A stretch of 64,000 bases of DNA from NCBI GenBank assembly GCA_012295275.1, contig CM022665.1:19546150-19610149 (forward strand). Direction: 5' to 3'. Each line of letters begins with the position of its first letter. Positions within the stretch are counted from its first letter, which is position 1. Positions 1-16,100 of the stretch are shown here, one piece after another. Both the position numbers and the translations under genes were made by a program. Below the pieces are notes generated by a model, which did no database searches, was not told where the DNA came from, and was given only the letters and a program-made list of their open reading frames with translations. The stretch is from Chrysomallon squamiferum. Taxonomy: Eukaryota; Mollusca; Gastropoda; Neomphalida; Peltospiridae.

Positions 1-364
1 AAAAAGAGAAAGATAAAAATTACTTTAATAATTATATCAGTTATTCCTATTTAACATATTCTTTAAAAATCAAATTACTGTTTTATGATATGTTACTTGG
101 CTTTGAACATCTTTTAACATATAAGAATAATTATCTTGCAAATCTAAAATAGACTGCAGACAAAATACAACTGAAAATTTTAATAAATGTGCTCACAAGC
201 AACTCAATATATTTATGCTGGGTGTATTTATAACCTATCTACATTACTGTCAGCATCAAAATAACATCTTACCTACTCAAATCCAGCAAATTCAAAGAAT
301 TGTGCACAAACAAAATAATATAATTTATCTTTAAAACTGTAAATACACTGAAAGACTTCAATAC
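1..364 (-). other. GOPC: GOPC intron 6 (partial)
   Basis: This is AT-rich intron sequence below the exon 6 donor. It contains no recognisable exon, repeat or transposon. The terminal GOPC exon was not found here. Confidence 0.7.
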
Positions 365-529
365 CTGCTGTGACAATATCTGAACAGCTTCTGAATGTTT
401 GGCCTGACGGAGGTCTATGTTGTTCACCGAAAGTATAGCATCTCCAACAAACAAGGCTTGGCACCTTTCTGCTGGCTGGCCTGCATGGATCTCAGAAATC
501 AAAATGGGAACACCATGTTCTTTGCCACC
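365..529 (-). CDS. GOPC: GOPC exon 6 (main part of PDZ domain)
   Basis: It encodes 55 residues, [20 protein letters not shown] through [13 protein letters not shown] to [13 protein letters not shown] is the PDZ core and the His-x4-Val of helix B is present as HSEAV. The donor is CAG|GTATTG at 364, phase 0. The next exon should begin with the RGE(I/V)-type last PDZ strand and lies outside the window. Confidence 0.96.
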
Positions 530-3500
530 CTGTAAAAAATGTACAACTATGCAACTTTTCAAAAGTAATGGATTTTTATTTAAATACATTTGTAGTGAAT
601 GCAGACAGCAAAGAAAATATGTGTTGTCGTCACTATCTAAGTGAATCAATTGCTAAAACCAAAAAAAATAAAATAAAATAAAATAAAATAAAAATACTTA
701 CTGTTATTGACATTCCAAGTCCTTCCTCACTTCCTTTGGTCAGTTTAACAGTGCGAATATCTCCCAAACCATGTTTTTTCTTTAACGCTTGGAAATCCTA
801 TAAATTTTCATTTTAGTTATTTATAGCATTTATTAAAATCTTTAAAATTTTAGATAAAATATTTATGTCTTTTTTTATTCTTTAAAAAAAAAAAATTAAA
901 TATGAGATTATGTTTATAGAAGTTATAGAACTAGAACTTTCAACTCTCAAGTTATATATTAGTTTACCTATTTTAAACAAACCATTTCTAAAAACAAACA
1001 AGATTTAAATCATCATTTATATTTATTTAGGAAGAAAACAAACACCCCCCTAAAAAAAAAAAAAAAAAAAACTCCAAACACCACATTTACCTAACTTTCA
1101 ACACAGTAACAGAATAAAACAATTAAATTATAATTAAAATAAAATACTAATTAAAAAACAATTTCCCTCACTGCAATAAGCATATCACTGCTTAACTTCA
1201 TTTGTATGCATTATTAAAATAAGACTTGTAAAGTGCAATCCTATCAGTACATTTACTGAACACATGACATAAAAATCCTTACATACTGTTAGATTATTTG
1301 TTTTGTTGATCATTTCAAATGATCACAGAAACAAACAAAAGCTAATGCAGATCCGATTTTCTATATTAATGAAAACACTTCCATGACAAGTTCTCTCATT
1401 CAATATATAAAACAAATAAAAGGACATTTATCTGCAAACAAATCCAAATGATTGAAAAAGCATAAACCAGGTCACTAGAAGAATTTTAATATTGATGGTG
1501 ATGATTTATAATAGTTTATGTGACTTTATTATTATTTTTGTATTACAGGTTGTTGTCATTTTTGTTTCATCCCACTTTTTTTACTTTCAAATATATATGA
1601 TTAAAAAATATCATTTAGGCCCAGTATAATCTATTTAGGAAACCTGAATATCAATTTATGTAAAATAATTATATTTTAATAAAAACCCAGTATAATAATT
1701 GTGAAAACATTAACATTCATAAGTAAAACTGTAGTACTAACATGTTGAGGAGGCACTGGTAAGCGTTTTTTGTAATTACTGCGTCCTCTGCAAGCTCTGA
1801 TCACTGTTTTGTGGCGGTGAAGATGGATTTCTGCTTCTAGCTGGTTCCACAGTTTATCATGCTCAGCACCTCTCATATCACGACCTAGTAACTGGATCTG
1901 TTGTATTCTGAACAATAAAAAAACAAACAAACCAAAAAAAAAACAATTACAAGATGAAACAAATAACAGTATTTTATATTGTGAAGTGAACACCAAGAGA
2001 TTCTGAGATGATAAAACCAATAACAACAAAAAACAAATCTTAAACAACTACGATTATTTTACAAAATGGATTGATGATAAAAAATGTTCCGATACCGTGG
2101 CCTATATTTGAACGTCATGACAATGGATGTGATGGTTTCTCAATTTACCGAAATGACAATGAGCTTCTACCAATATCTTGCTCCAAGGAACATGATTAGA
2201 CAGCTGTCAAATATAGGGATTCATGGGATTTTAGTACACTTAGTAAACAGACTTGTATACAGAAGTAGACACACCATAAGAAATTAGTTGTTTATCACAA
2301 ATAATTTAACTAATTAGCCATCCATTGGCAATTGATTAGGTGTAAAAAAAATTACATTCTTTGTTAATAGTAAATAACACAAGCCAAAGGATTATCATCT
2401 AATATCTTTTAATATTTAACTTATCCTGATGTGTCATTAAACATTCATTCACCATTTTGTTTGGTTTGAAGTTTGTTTTTATCTTTTTATGCTAGTAAGG
2501 AGGTTATTTTAAAAAAAATAATAATAAAAAATAAATTTAAGAAAAAAAAATAATAATAATAAAAAATAAATAAATAACAATGTTAAAAAGATAAAAAATA
2601 AAAATAAAATAAAATAAAGAAAAAACAATAACAGTAATAACCTACTAAAATTTCCTAATATCTAACCTGAAATCAGTCACACAGCTTTGTTCTATAAATG
2701 AAAGCAGATAGCAATCAGTTATATCATTATTAATTACACTAGTCTTCATACTGATCATAGTGTGATAAAAAATGGTACAGACACACTTTGTCACATGATC
2801 TTCAAACCTAGCATTTCTAGTCACAGTGCCATAGCACTATCAAAGTCAAAATAGTCACAGAATGTGAAAGTTCATGTGTGAAACAATTAGGTATTTAAAA
2901 ACAGTGTTATTTTATTTATTGTTTTTTTTATTATTATTATTATTTTTCAGTTTGGTTTCTAATCAGTATTATTTTATTAATAAAGTTTTATATTTAAATG
3001 GAAATAAGCAGTTACAGTAATTTACTTGTATAAAAATCAACAATTAAATAGAACAGATAAAAATAATAATAATAATAGTGATTCAAAGAAATAGGAATAA
3101 ATATTTTATTAAATGATACACTCAAGATTTTTTTTTTTTTTTTTTTTTTTTACAATCATTATATGCTAGCACATAATTATTATAAATAATGTTTGAGAAT
3201 ATTTTCCTTAGTTTATTAGGAGTCATAAACACTGCACTGTTATTGTACCTACTCCCAAGTACTGATTAAAATTATTTATTTTTCATACAGTTTGCTCTTA
3301 TTATGTCTGTAACAACTGTGTGACTGTCAAGCCCATTTCCCACACTGCAGTTTGAATTCCATTGTTAAACTGCACATTATCTCATGTCGCAGTATTGTGC
3401 TATATTCAATATAGTTTTTCATAAATGTTTATCTTTCAGTGCATGATTACAATTATATAAACAAACAAACAGATAATTACTTTGGGACTGTTGTCACCAC

Positions 3501-6500
3501 TTGTCATCATGATGAAATGTATACTTGGTGCATGATTTGTTATCCCTTTGCCAACTTTATTTCCCCCTTCTATAACCTATATCTCTATCATTTCCTCCCT
3601 CTCTGAGTCTTTCTCTTTTTTGTTTTTGTTGAATTTTATTTGAAAAGGGTTGACTTTTTATTGCATAGTCCTTTCAGTCATTAATTATATACAAACATTC
3701 ATGCACATACACACAAGTATCCAAGGCATATATACCAGGTCTGCAGAACTGTACATACAGATATATATATAATCATATTCATGATATTTACAAATTAAGG
3801 GATCATGAAAAATATTCTGATTTGAGGGAATTTTGGATTACTCAACTTTCAATTTTTAGAGGGTATAAATACATACATCAAAATGGGTCTGTATGAACCA
3901 TCTGTCTGTATTAACACAGGCCAAATTTTGTATCAAGTTTTTTAATAGAATGGATTTTTTTTTATTATGAATTGATACTTTTAAAATGCATCTAAATTTT
4001 TTTTTAAGAATTGCAAACATTACTGTCAGTTCTTTAACAATGCCATTAATTAATTATTATGTGTTATTAGCTATCACTTAACTTGTAGTAATTTAGACAA
4101 AGGCTTGAAATGATCTCAAACCTACTACAATTTTCCACCAAAAGAAAGAGGTAATTCTTTATAACAAGCCATCATATATGTGGAAGGTATAGAAAAATAA
4201 CTAATGGATCCACAAATAATGTTCAATCCTACACAATGCTGTATTTAAACAAATTGTAGAATATATTGAACAGAACATTTTGGTTTTTTTTTTAAATTAA
4301 ATAAATGTGACAATCTGAAGTATAATATTAAAAAAATAATAATAATAAAATGAAGACAATATTAAACTAAAAATATAAACAAACTCAACAATAATAGTAA
4401 AAAAAAAATATAAGAAAATTGTACAAATAACCTTTAGTTAGCTAAAAAGCTAGCAGTTTTTAATGGCTGCACTGTTTTCTCCTGAAACAGTCTTAATAAA
4501 AGAAATCAGATTATAGTATAAAAAACATTAACTGAGATATTTTAGTTGCTTAAGACATTTTCTGCATGAGTGAGAAAATGTTAAAGGAATCTTGGTGGTA
4601 CCAGTGCTTACATAATGTTTTGATGGCCTTTGCCTACATTCTATGGTTAATCAAGCATGGGTGATTCATGAAATTAATGTGATTTACCATCGACATCTGT
4701 CTGGAACCAAAACAAATGTGGCATGTGATCTCATTTATATCAGAAATAAATAGCTGATGTATGATGGGGAAAAAAAAAAAAAAAAAAAGGTGCAGCTCAT
4801 TATTTTTTAAAGTCTTAGTAAATGTGTTATTATCTACCAGAAACAATTTAAAGGAATAAAACTGAATTATAAAAGTTCCAAAATGAAGAAGAAAATTAGA
4901 CATTTGTGAAAACTAAGACCATAAAACAGCTTTAATATATTAGGTGATTTTTTAAACTCTAGCATTGTATATACTCTATTGTGTTCATATTGTGAAATCA
5001 GTTACAACACGATCAAAATAAGTAACTAATTTCACCATAATTTGATTTTTTCAAGAAATAAAAAGTGTTTTTGCTTCGATATAAACACCTGATGTGTAGA
5101 GCTGCAGGTTTACTCTTTCCTGCTTAACTACTATTACAAAATAAACTGTATATTAAAAACTGTTATTAATTTCTTTAAGAAGAAAACAAGTTTCATTATT
5201 CCATGCAATATTACCTGCCAGCCAATTCTTTATCAAGATACTTTGCTGCCAGTCTAGCACCATAGACTTCACTTTGAAGAGCTAAAATGTATTGACGAAG
5301 TTCTGAGTTTTCTTTTCTTAGTTCCTTCAGTTCTGCTTCTAAACGTGAAATAGCCATGGCACCAGACTTCCTACTTGCAATTTCAGCTTCCTTTAATGAT
5401 ATAAAAACAATTTAATTTTATCTCAAAATTCATATTGTTTTAATAAAATTCTTCAAAGGATAGCAAAATTAGCTATTATCTATCCATCCATCTTATCTAT
5501 CTATCTATCTATCTACATAATGACAAGTGGCAGTGAAACAAATTTAATTCAAAATTAAAATATCAAATTTTCTCCTAGCTAGCCTAAATGAAAACAGACG
5601 GAAGACAGCATTAATGTTCTTCTGATAATCACCTCAAATTTAAAAAATTAACAGAACCAATCAATTAGGTTACAAAATATTTTAGAATGTGCATCAGTCT
5701 GCACAGATTTCAAAAGTAAATGTGAGTTGCCTATAAACTCTTAACCTTCTATTAAGCCTTGGAGTTTGATAGCCTCAAACATATCTGATTTATGCAGGCT
5801 GATTAAATGTACTGCACACTGTCAATACTGTGGTGCCATTTTTTTTTAAAGCGCTGTACATAAAAACATGATCACTGATATGTGACTGTTCTAAAATGGT
5901 AATTGAGTTACAGCTAAGTGTATTGTGACTGCTAAAGTTATCACTACTGATACAGAGGTTGTTAAACTGCAATTAATAAAGGATAATAAATAGTTAACAA
6001 AGCTTCTTTTGCATTAAACCTTTGGATTCTGGCCATTGTTACATTAACAAAAGCAAGGGAATCCAAAACAGATCAACAGTTTATGCAATGGCTGATACAT
6101 AAGGATATGGCCTGAATGTTACAAGCATGCTTCTTAATAACAGTGATGTTCAGTGTTGCTTGGGAATAAATTGGTACCAGAAAATCAGATCCATATTTTG
6201 TGGTAACCTGCAATAAACCAATCATTTATCTGGCAAGCTTGGGACCACAGGATACTGGCTAAATATATACTTAATATATAAAACAAACAATGAAAAATAA
6301 AGAATGAAACTGTATTCAACAGATACAAATTATTACACTCTTGTAACATAAACGTAGCATGCTATCATTACATACCAACTTTCTCTTGATGTCATCTGAA
6401 TCAACCTCAATTCCCCGTGCAGCATGGACCTCAAGTTGTGATGAATGTAACTGGAGCAGCATCATATGAAGCTCTTGTTCCACCACTGACTTGGTAGCAT

Positions 6501-6981
6501 GAACCTCTACTAATTCTGATCTCATATCAACTAACTGTGCCTGCAGAAGAAAATGTATAAATTGATAAATGTATAAATATTGTTATTTTTTATTATACTG
6601 CAGAAGGCATACCATTACTGTAATAAAATAAATACAGATACCTTCTGAAAAAGTTTAAAGATGAACAGAAATTTTACCCATAAGGCATAACTCAACAGAA
6701 TACACAAAGACTTAATAATCAAAACAACTGTGAAAAATATTAAACTTTAAAAAGAATTCCAGTTTTTGTTTTGAATGTCAAAACCTAAGCTAAGAATAAA
6801 TGTAGACATATGAAGCAAATAATTCAGAAAATTAGAAACAGTATAACATGTGGTTCCTGTTTGTGCAATGAGCGTTTATTAATCTCAATTTAGAACATTT
6901 TGGCTTTTAAGTAAATATAGGTGTCCAAATGTATGCACATCATCTACTTGCATTAAACTTATTCTTATAGTAGTGATACTA

Positions 6982-7022
<41 letters not shown>

Positions 7023-7116
7023 ATAAATAATAAATAAATAATAAAATAAAAAAAATTATTTAATAAACAGAGAAATCTTAAAGTTAACCAAAGTTTACAT
7101 AAATCATTGTTAAATG

Positions 7117-7147
<31 letters not shown>

Positions 7148-10100
7148 ATATTAGTAATATTTCTATATAAGTATATTATTGCGCTTAGAAAAAAATTATA
7201 TCATTTATTATTTAATAGAAAGGATACTGTTAACATGCTATTAGTAAAAAATTGCTACTGCAATAAACTTTATTTCAAATCATTTTTACACAAACCATAA
7301 TTATTAGCCTGGTTTGTGTGACAAGCAGGGGATGAAAATTAGCCATATTTAACACAGATGAAAGATAATAGGCCACAATGTATTTACCACAAGAATGACA
7401 GGATAAACTGCTGTAAATCAGATAGTCCTAAACAAATTTCTTGTAGAAAATAGTGGGTTTTTTTTCAGAAGACAAATATATATTTCATTTCCCACACCAT
7501 ATATTGGACATAATAATTTGTCAGTTTGTTAAGTAATGCAAAAAGGTCCTTGAAACACTCATATTTATCTCCAATTTTCAGCTTGCATTCTGTCATGCAT
7601 AAAGGTTAAAATATTAGTTTTAAAAACTATCAATAAAATCTTAATTATTTTACTTAAAAACCTATCTGCTAAACAATTTTTTATATTACCTTATAGTGGG
7701 AGTTAAGAAAAAAACATGAATCCTTTGAAATACATTACAGAGTTTATTTCATGGCAATAACTTCTTTGAAACAGTCCAGAATATAATCTGATAAGCAATA
7801 AAATTAACAAGTGAGTTTCTAACCATTTTCAAAATTTCTTTTTTCTTGTATTCCCAGAATGGAACTTTAATCAAGAAATTCAAGGACACTAACTGCTTTG
7901 GTTAGACACGCAACAATACTGGCTGAATTCTGTCACCAAGACATGTATGCCTTTGTGTGAACAGATGATTTCCCTGATCAGGATTGTTCCATTAATTGGT
8001 TTATCTCACATCACCTAAACCTGTCAAACTGCTCAAGATTAGCTGTCATATTTATTTCCCTTACTGAAATTGGCTGTCTTTCATGTCTCTGACCTTTACT
8101 TTGCTGCAAATGATGATGCTGTCATGTCTTTCCTAAGCAATAAATCCTGAGCATTCACTTGATACTCATGTTTCTCATCAAACCAGTACCAGATTACTGG
8201 GAAAATTAATTGAAAGAACAAATGAGTCTTTGAGGCATGTTAAAAAAAAAAAAAAAAAATTTAGTTCTAAATTTCTTGTTGGAGATTAGGATCATTATTA
8301 CAGTTAATTATAGGAAGAAAAAAGGTTTTACAATAATATTTAAAACTTACAATTTCATTGAAACTTGAAACTGTGATGATTTTATGTTTACAATAAAGTA
8401 CAGAAGATGTATATAGTTATAGTGATATGATTTAAAATGCATAAATTCTGCCTTTTTGTAATGTGGCCTTTCATTTCAAGCATGTAAAAAATCAACTGTA
8501 TATGAACATTTTCTACACTTTCTTATTAAATTACATTATTTCATTATAAAAAAAAGAACTGAAAAAAGGACTAAATTTGAAATGCAGCTTTTAACTAACA
8601 ACGATTACAAATATAACTAAAAAACTGGAAGTGATGTTCAACCAGTAACAAATATTTTGTACAAGTGTGGGATAATAACCTTTAAATTTAAATCAGCAAC
8701 ATACAAGATAAACAAACTATGGCATACTCAGTACAACTATAGGCTTAGTTACCCTTCATGAAAATGTTAATTATGCCATGATCAGTATTTTTCCTCAATT
8801 TTAATATTCTGTAGATTGAAATTCAATACAAATTCCAATATTTCAATTTTTAAGTAATGAAATTTTTGGTCCATTTACATCAACCTAAGAAACTCTCAAT
8901 CTCAGACACATGAAGCATGGGCATCTACATTTGCCCATGGCCCCTTTAATTAATGGATCTAATAATTTAAATTTCTGCATTTAAAAAAAAAAAATAATAA
9001 TAACAATAAAAAAATATATCATTATGTATACACACACACAAACACATAACAATTATACTTTCAACTTTAATATATAATATTAAATCCTTCATATTTTACG
9101 TGTGGTTGATGTTAATATCCAAGTTACTTCTATTATTCTATTATTGTTATCTTTTAAAAAAAAAATTATACTTTTTGACCCATAAATGCAGAAATATTTA
9201 ACTGTCCACTAAACCAACAATTATTTACTTATGTATATCATGTATTTTGTTTGTAAACATTTTTTGAACATAAGCAGATAATAAAAACAAACACATTGTT
9301 TTTTTAGTTGTTTTTTTTTACTAGAAGTGTGCCACAGCAGAGTGAAGAAAAAAAACCAACAAAATAAACCATAATATTAATAATAATAAAATGCCAAAGT
9401 AAAAAAATAAAAATAAAAGAAAATCACCACTCCTCCTCCCAAAGAATTAAAAGGTTATGTTATGTATGTCCATTACATTATTTACTGTATTTTATTTCTT
9501 TTTAATGCAGAAAATTCTGCTAGTTTTCCCATTACTTTCCTGATACTTTTTATGCTACAATGATGTATAAAAATTAACAAAATAAATAAAAATGTTCTCA
9601 TCAATATCCATTAACATCATTACTATTGATATGAATGGTTTTTGATAACTAGGAAATGTAATGGACTATAGTAAGGATCTGATTCTGATGACAAAAATCT
9701 AGGTTCAACTTAAAAGAAGCTCTGTTGTCAAGTCAACATCTAACCAGGACTTTGAAACAAAATATAATGAACATTTTTAACTCTCCAACAATAAGAAAAT
9801 CTGTTAAATAAACTGTTTTTGACATGAAATGATCATTGTTAAAACTTATGCTCTTGTATTAATTTATACATTTTGTTTTTGTAGAAGTTTATAATACTTA
9901 GTGAAAATTCTTGAAATACAGTTCTTAATTAATAAAATATATGGATTGAATTTTAGAAATTATCTTTGTTGATATGTAACTAACCAAGATTTCATCTTTA
10001 AATCTTCTTACCAATTTAATACTCCAGTCACAATTTATATTCATATGGATGTATTTTTTTTAAATCCGTTTTTGTTAGAATGGCTGCCTATAATACTGTT

Positions 10101-13100
10101 CACAGTTAGCTTACAAACAAGTTTTATTTTGTATTAATTTTTTATCTTCATTAATTCTATCAGTTACATCATCCTGAATTTGCAATAGAAAAATTTGAAG
10201 ACTAAGAGTTATTTTACAGATTCAATGAACACATTAAAATATTTTGAGCTTTAATTTGTGCACAATATTATAGCAAACCTAGTGTGTTGCCTTCCATAAA
10301 AAACCACACTCCACTTACAAACAGATAGTCATCATTATTAATACATCAATGATGAAGTGATTTTTTTTAAAAATATACATTTTCAGCATAAAGTTTAATA
10401 TTATGAAATGAATGCAATGTAGATAACTACTTTTTAATTAGATAACAAACATACTTTAATATTATTAATTTTTAGATTTAACACTACTGTTAACAATTAC
10501 CTCTGTTCAAACATAGCTAAAACTAAAACTGTTTTCAATACATGCAAAACAAATAAGCATTACCAACCCCCAAAATTCTAACAAAAAGGGGATGTGGAAA
10601 ATAACCGAAAAAACCCAGTCTTGCAGCTGTAAAGAAGATTCATTGATTGTAAAGTTGTGTCAGAAGAAGCAATATCGTGGAAACATTATAATCAATAAGG
10701 AAAGTTATTACTTTAGATTTAATGGTGTTGACTGCAAATAATCTTGAATGGCATTAACACAAATATGTCTTGTAATCTGAAATGAAAAATGGATCTATAA
10801 ATATGTTTTCTTGAGTATCTGTATGCATGAAAATATTTGTATATTTTTACATAATTTAAAATGATGTCTTCAAAGTATCTTATGTTTTAAGGGATATAAA
10901 ATGTGATATCTCAGAACACACAATGTAGAGAGGATGGTACAGAATGATGCTTATATATCAACAAATGTGAAAATTTGAAAACTGACACATCACAAATATT
11001 ACTTAACACCTATATCAAGTTGACAAATGGTATACTGACAGACTCCCAGACAACTACAAAAGAAATATTTTATCAGTTACATGAAATAAATAACTGATAA
11101 ATTATGCAGTTACAGAACATGTAGATGTTTAACTACAACTACAGTTATTCCTCTCAAAACTGAACACTTAGTGTAAATCTCAAACAAATGATCAAACAGC
11201 ACTAATAGCTGCTAATATTCTGTGAACATCATGCTCAGGTTTTCTGTTATCAGCATGATCAACACTGAGGACACACAGTTGGCAATAAACAGAGGATGAA
11301 TGGATATATAATTAATTACAATAAGTATATAAAATTCTGGATAAGACAGAATTTGGATTTGTGTGTGTGGGGTTTTCCATTTAAAAAAAAAATTAAGTTA
11401 TGAATTGATTTAAAGTCTCTATGTGGACTAACTCACTGACATGCAGTCTGTGGATTTCATTGCATATTTCTTGTTAAAATTATTGATATGTTTTTAACTT
11501 TTGATATTCTAAATGTTTATGAACCCACAGAATTTGTAACATTCTACTTTTAAACAGTTTATCACTTTCTTCTTTAATTATGGAAAATATTCAAATAAAG
11601 ACTGATTTCTGGAAACAAATTATTTTACTTGGCCCCATGAATGTCCAGTATTCTGTGGGGTTTCAATGTGTATTTAACATGAACATTAAATTTTATGATA
11701 CTGAAGTAAGGAATACGGCTTACATTTATAAATATATATATTATATATATGAATCATGAGACACATGTACATTTTTGTTGTTTTCTATGTTAATCAGTCT
11801 GAACCTTTCAAGATAACTGTACTTAAACCATGCCCTTATTGTTCCAATACCTTTGCCAAAAATCTAACAAAATCCAGTTTATAAGAATGTGCAATCATGA
11901 AAGCAACATGTATCAAAATCATCTGATCTAAAACAGATTTTGTTTTTCTTGGTTAGCAAATAAGAGGTGATCAAAGTGAATTAACCATTAAAAAGTTACA
12001 TACAAATTTCCTGTTCCAATTATCAGTAACACCTGAGTCGACTAAAGTTGATTATATTTACTCTGGCAATTTCTAACTGTTAGCTGTAGTTAAAGTTCAA
12101 CTAGAATTAAAAAAAATAGTAAATGCTTAGAACTAATCAAATGTTCACAATCCGGAAGTACAGATAATAAAGCTTTGTGGAAAATCGCAGTTAACTTATT
12201 CACACCTACTGATTTTGTTCCCATATTAAAGCTGATAAAAAGTCAGCAAATATAAATTTAAAAAAATGAAATAATACGTTTTCTGTGTAGATTACCAATT
12301 TTGTTGTTTATTTGTTATATCATTTGTTATTTAATTTTATGGCTTTAACTTTTTAAGATTTGTAAATATTATGTAGTTATTCTCCTTTGAAATGTAAAAT
12401 TAGCCTACACTGCAGCATGATCTGGGTTTAGTATTTAAAACAAAACCCACTAATCATGATCAAGAATACAGGTGTATTACTAACATTAGAAAGTAAATCT
12501 GAACTCATAGCACACATTTGCAAGTAGTTATTTTAGCATTACAAATTTCTGTAGTAAAATTGTATCATTTTCTTATATAAACCTATCCATTTGGATTTTA
12601 TTCTTGTTGGCTTCAGTTCCTTTATTCTTTTAACAACAAAAAATATATTACTGTACAGGTACTGAACCTCTTATTTGACTTCAAAAATTTGGAAATATCA
12701 GAAAACTGGCCATTTTTTTAAAATGGCTGTTTTGAATTTAATGGGCTTTGTTTTCATTTTTGTCATATATACTGCACAATGCCAGTTTCAGTATAACAAT
12801 GACTAAATGGCCAGCAGAAATGCAATTTGCTAGTGGAAAAGCTCAGTATAATGAAGAAGGTAGAATTACTTAAGGAACTTGATAAAGATGCTTCAGATTG
12901 GCTCTTGAGTAAGGAGTATGGTGTTAGTACATTTATCTATGATAACAACAAACAAAAAGAACAAACACTGAAATTCTACAGTGACCGTCGTGTGATTAAA
13001 TTAATGGAGGAGAAAAAAAAACTTTACATCAGTCACAGATTAGACATGGAAATAAAAATATGAAAAAAGAAAAGAAAAAAAAAAGACTACTTTGGATTAT

Positions 13101-16100
13101 GTAGATATCCTAAAATAAATCCAAGAGAACAAAACAGATTGCCTTTACCCAAGAAACAAAGTGATAGTTAATGAAATGGACCCAGGAAATTTAATAGAAA
13201 ATTTCATATACTCATCAGTGCTTTTTATAAGGTAAACATTAAAGACTATGTCACAAGTACTTCAATTCAGATTCACTTTTCATAACAATCAAATCAATTT
13301 TACATTCAACAAAGAGCAGCACCTATTCAATGAAATTACTCTTGATAAATTTATTTTATTGGTTTTTTAAAAAATAAGAAATAATTTAAATCACCCAGTT
13401 TTGTCATGTAGTAGAAATAATACATGATGTAAAAATACAACTTATAAGTAAGAAACACATAATCAAAATAATTTATTAAACATGTGACAGAAAATTATAA
13501 TTTATGATGCAGTTCTTCAGGTATCTATGCTATTAAAGTATATATTGTAACTCTTATGTATTAGTTTTGATGGATTTTTTATAACTCGTTCTAACATGGA
13601 TCAGTGAGTGGCAAGGTTTTATTTGATTTCATTAATGTTTTAATTTTCTTGGTCCACATCTTTGGATTAAGTTCGATAGGTCTAACCTAGACCTATTTCA
13701 AGAATTAAACCCACCATTTACTTTGGACAGAAATAAAAGTAAAATTGAATGGCACAAGGAAATTATGAAACCCACATATTAACACTATTTTAACTATAAG
13801 GTATTTGCTATAAATGACTTCTTTAACTATATTTAAATGGTGGGAAAACCACTCAACAGATTCAATTATAGTAACAACTGATGACATGATAACATTTTAT
13901 TACTGAACACTACAGTGGAACCTGCCTAAAATGGTTCACTCAGAAATGTAATTTATAAATGGTTACATTTTAATACACAGAGTTATTTCCCTTCAATTAC
14001 AATGTGCAACAAATGATTAATTTTATCAAATAAATATTTTCCGTTACATAACAACATATATTTTCTACTTTATTACAGGCACAAATGCTTTGTATCTTCA
14101 ACATTTTTCTTTTCTTCTTACACTTTTATATCTGTAAAGGTGAACCAAGATGTCAGAGAATTACTAGATAAACAACAAACTCAAGTGCAGTCCTTGTTAT
14201 CAATGAAAATTTCATCTACTTTGTGTAAAGACTGTGTATCTTGAGTCAAATCAAATTACAACATCAAAAATACATTATTTCATCTATCTATAGCCTCCAA
14301 TGACAAGGGTATTGTCCTTGTTTGTAAACAAAATTAAATAATATGTAAAGCTTTTGGTTCTACTGCTAACAGAAGAAACAAATTACCATATCCAGTGGAA
14401 GAAAATATAAAAATTAACATGTTTTTATTTTTGTTTTGTTAATTATATAGAACTTTTGAATACAAACAGAACACCAAAATTATTCTGATATCTTGCTTAC
14501 TTTACAAGATACAATATTTTGAATACTGACAGACTGCAATAGTATCAGCAAATGTGAGCCACTTTCAAATATTCATAACAAACAATAATCTACTTAATTA
14601 ACAAATGACAGTGACCGATTTATGATCAATTCTACTATTACCCAAGAAGTGCCTCACAAGGGTGAGCACGCAGTATTAAAAAAAAGCCGACCCCATAAAA
14701 ACTGAGAAAAACAAGTGTGTATAGTAAAAAATGTGCGAAAACCCCCCTCCCAGCATTTCTGACAGTGTGTCATTCCATTTCTGATCTGTTGACTGGGATC
14801 TAAAAGCCTGAAAGTACTTCACATAGAGAGTACCTGCAAAGTTTTTTGACAATGATCATTGTATTCTGACTGATTGTATGACCCTCCAAACATGAGAAAA
14901 AGGCCAAAACAGCTTGTGCGGACATGAACAGACGACCATCATACTGTAAAACTCATAATTCAGAAACTATTCCATGGATTTGTTTCAAATTTTGAGTGAA
15001 ACAAGATAATAAACTGTTCTATCATTAACTTCAAATTCATATTATCGAGTTGATTTTGTACTTGGCATTTACACAATAACTATAAAGTAAAATGCTACTG
15101 TAGTGGTAGGCCAGCAGCATGCATACGTTGAACTAATATTATAACAGCTTCACATCCAATATTCTTCTGTGTAGACAACTAATACTAGTTCATTCAGTTC
15201 TTCTTCCATTAACTAAGTGACTATCTTCAGTTTCTTGTCACTCTGAGTTATCTTTAGACTCAGTCCAGATACATCTGCATTTTGTTGTTGGGCTTGATAA
15301 CACAGTGAAGTACAATGCCTGACATTTTTTTTAATTTTTTTTTTTTTTAAATAAAACAGATAATCTGAATTACCAAAATAATATGTTTCAGTAACTAACA
15401 TTAAAACTGAAGCAAGAAGTAGAAGCCACAGGCTAATTTGCAAGTAACAATTGAATTTACCTTCTGCAACATGGCCTGTGGTGAAATTGAATGAAGTTCA
15501 AAAGTTAAAACGCAAAAATTATTTTAAAACATAAAGCATATTTTTTTATTCCTAAACAAAATGAAAGACAAGTCCATAAGACTATGATAGTTGATATCGC
15601 AGTTCAATTCAGCAGTAAAATGCAAAGAAACTTCTAAGTGAATTAGGCTGCCTGTAGATTTGAGATGCTTCAATTATTTTACTATTAGTCTTTTTCAGAG
15701 CAGAATATATACCAAACAAATTTAGAAAACAAATTAAATGAATTCCTTGAATAAATTTATAAGAAATATTAAGTGATCACAAAAACCTAAATATATATAT
15801 ATATATATAGATAGATAGACATGATGCCAAATTCTATCAAGAACCGAGAAAGAATGTGCCAATAAACTGTACTGTGCATGTAGGGCGTAGGAAAAAATGG
15901 CACTATGCAGATTTGGCACCAGAAAAAAAAAATGTTGTTACTTTTGCATATTGACATTTAGTTATTGGTTGTAGGTGAAATCCTGCTTACAAAAACAATT
16001 CATAATTGCACATAAAAAGACAGTGCATGAATAATATTTGAGAAAATGATTTAATTTCAGAAATAACATAATCCACAGATAATATCATATTTAACAACTG

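Noticed and set aside
417-644. Plus-strand frame over GOPC exon 6
   Set aside because: It is a shadow of the PDZ exon.
2084-2287. 67-codon plus-strand frame in GOPC intron 3
   Set aside because: It has no recognisable similarity, and the stretch is better explained by a foldback repeat.
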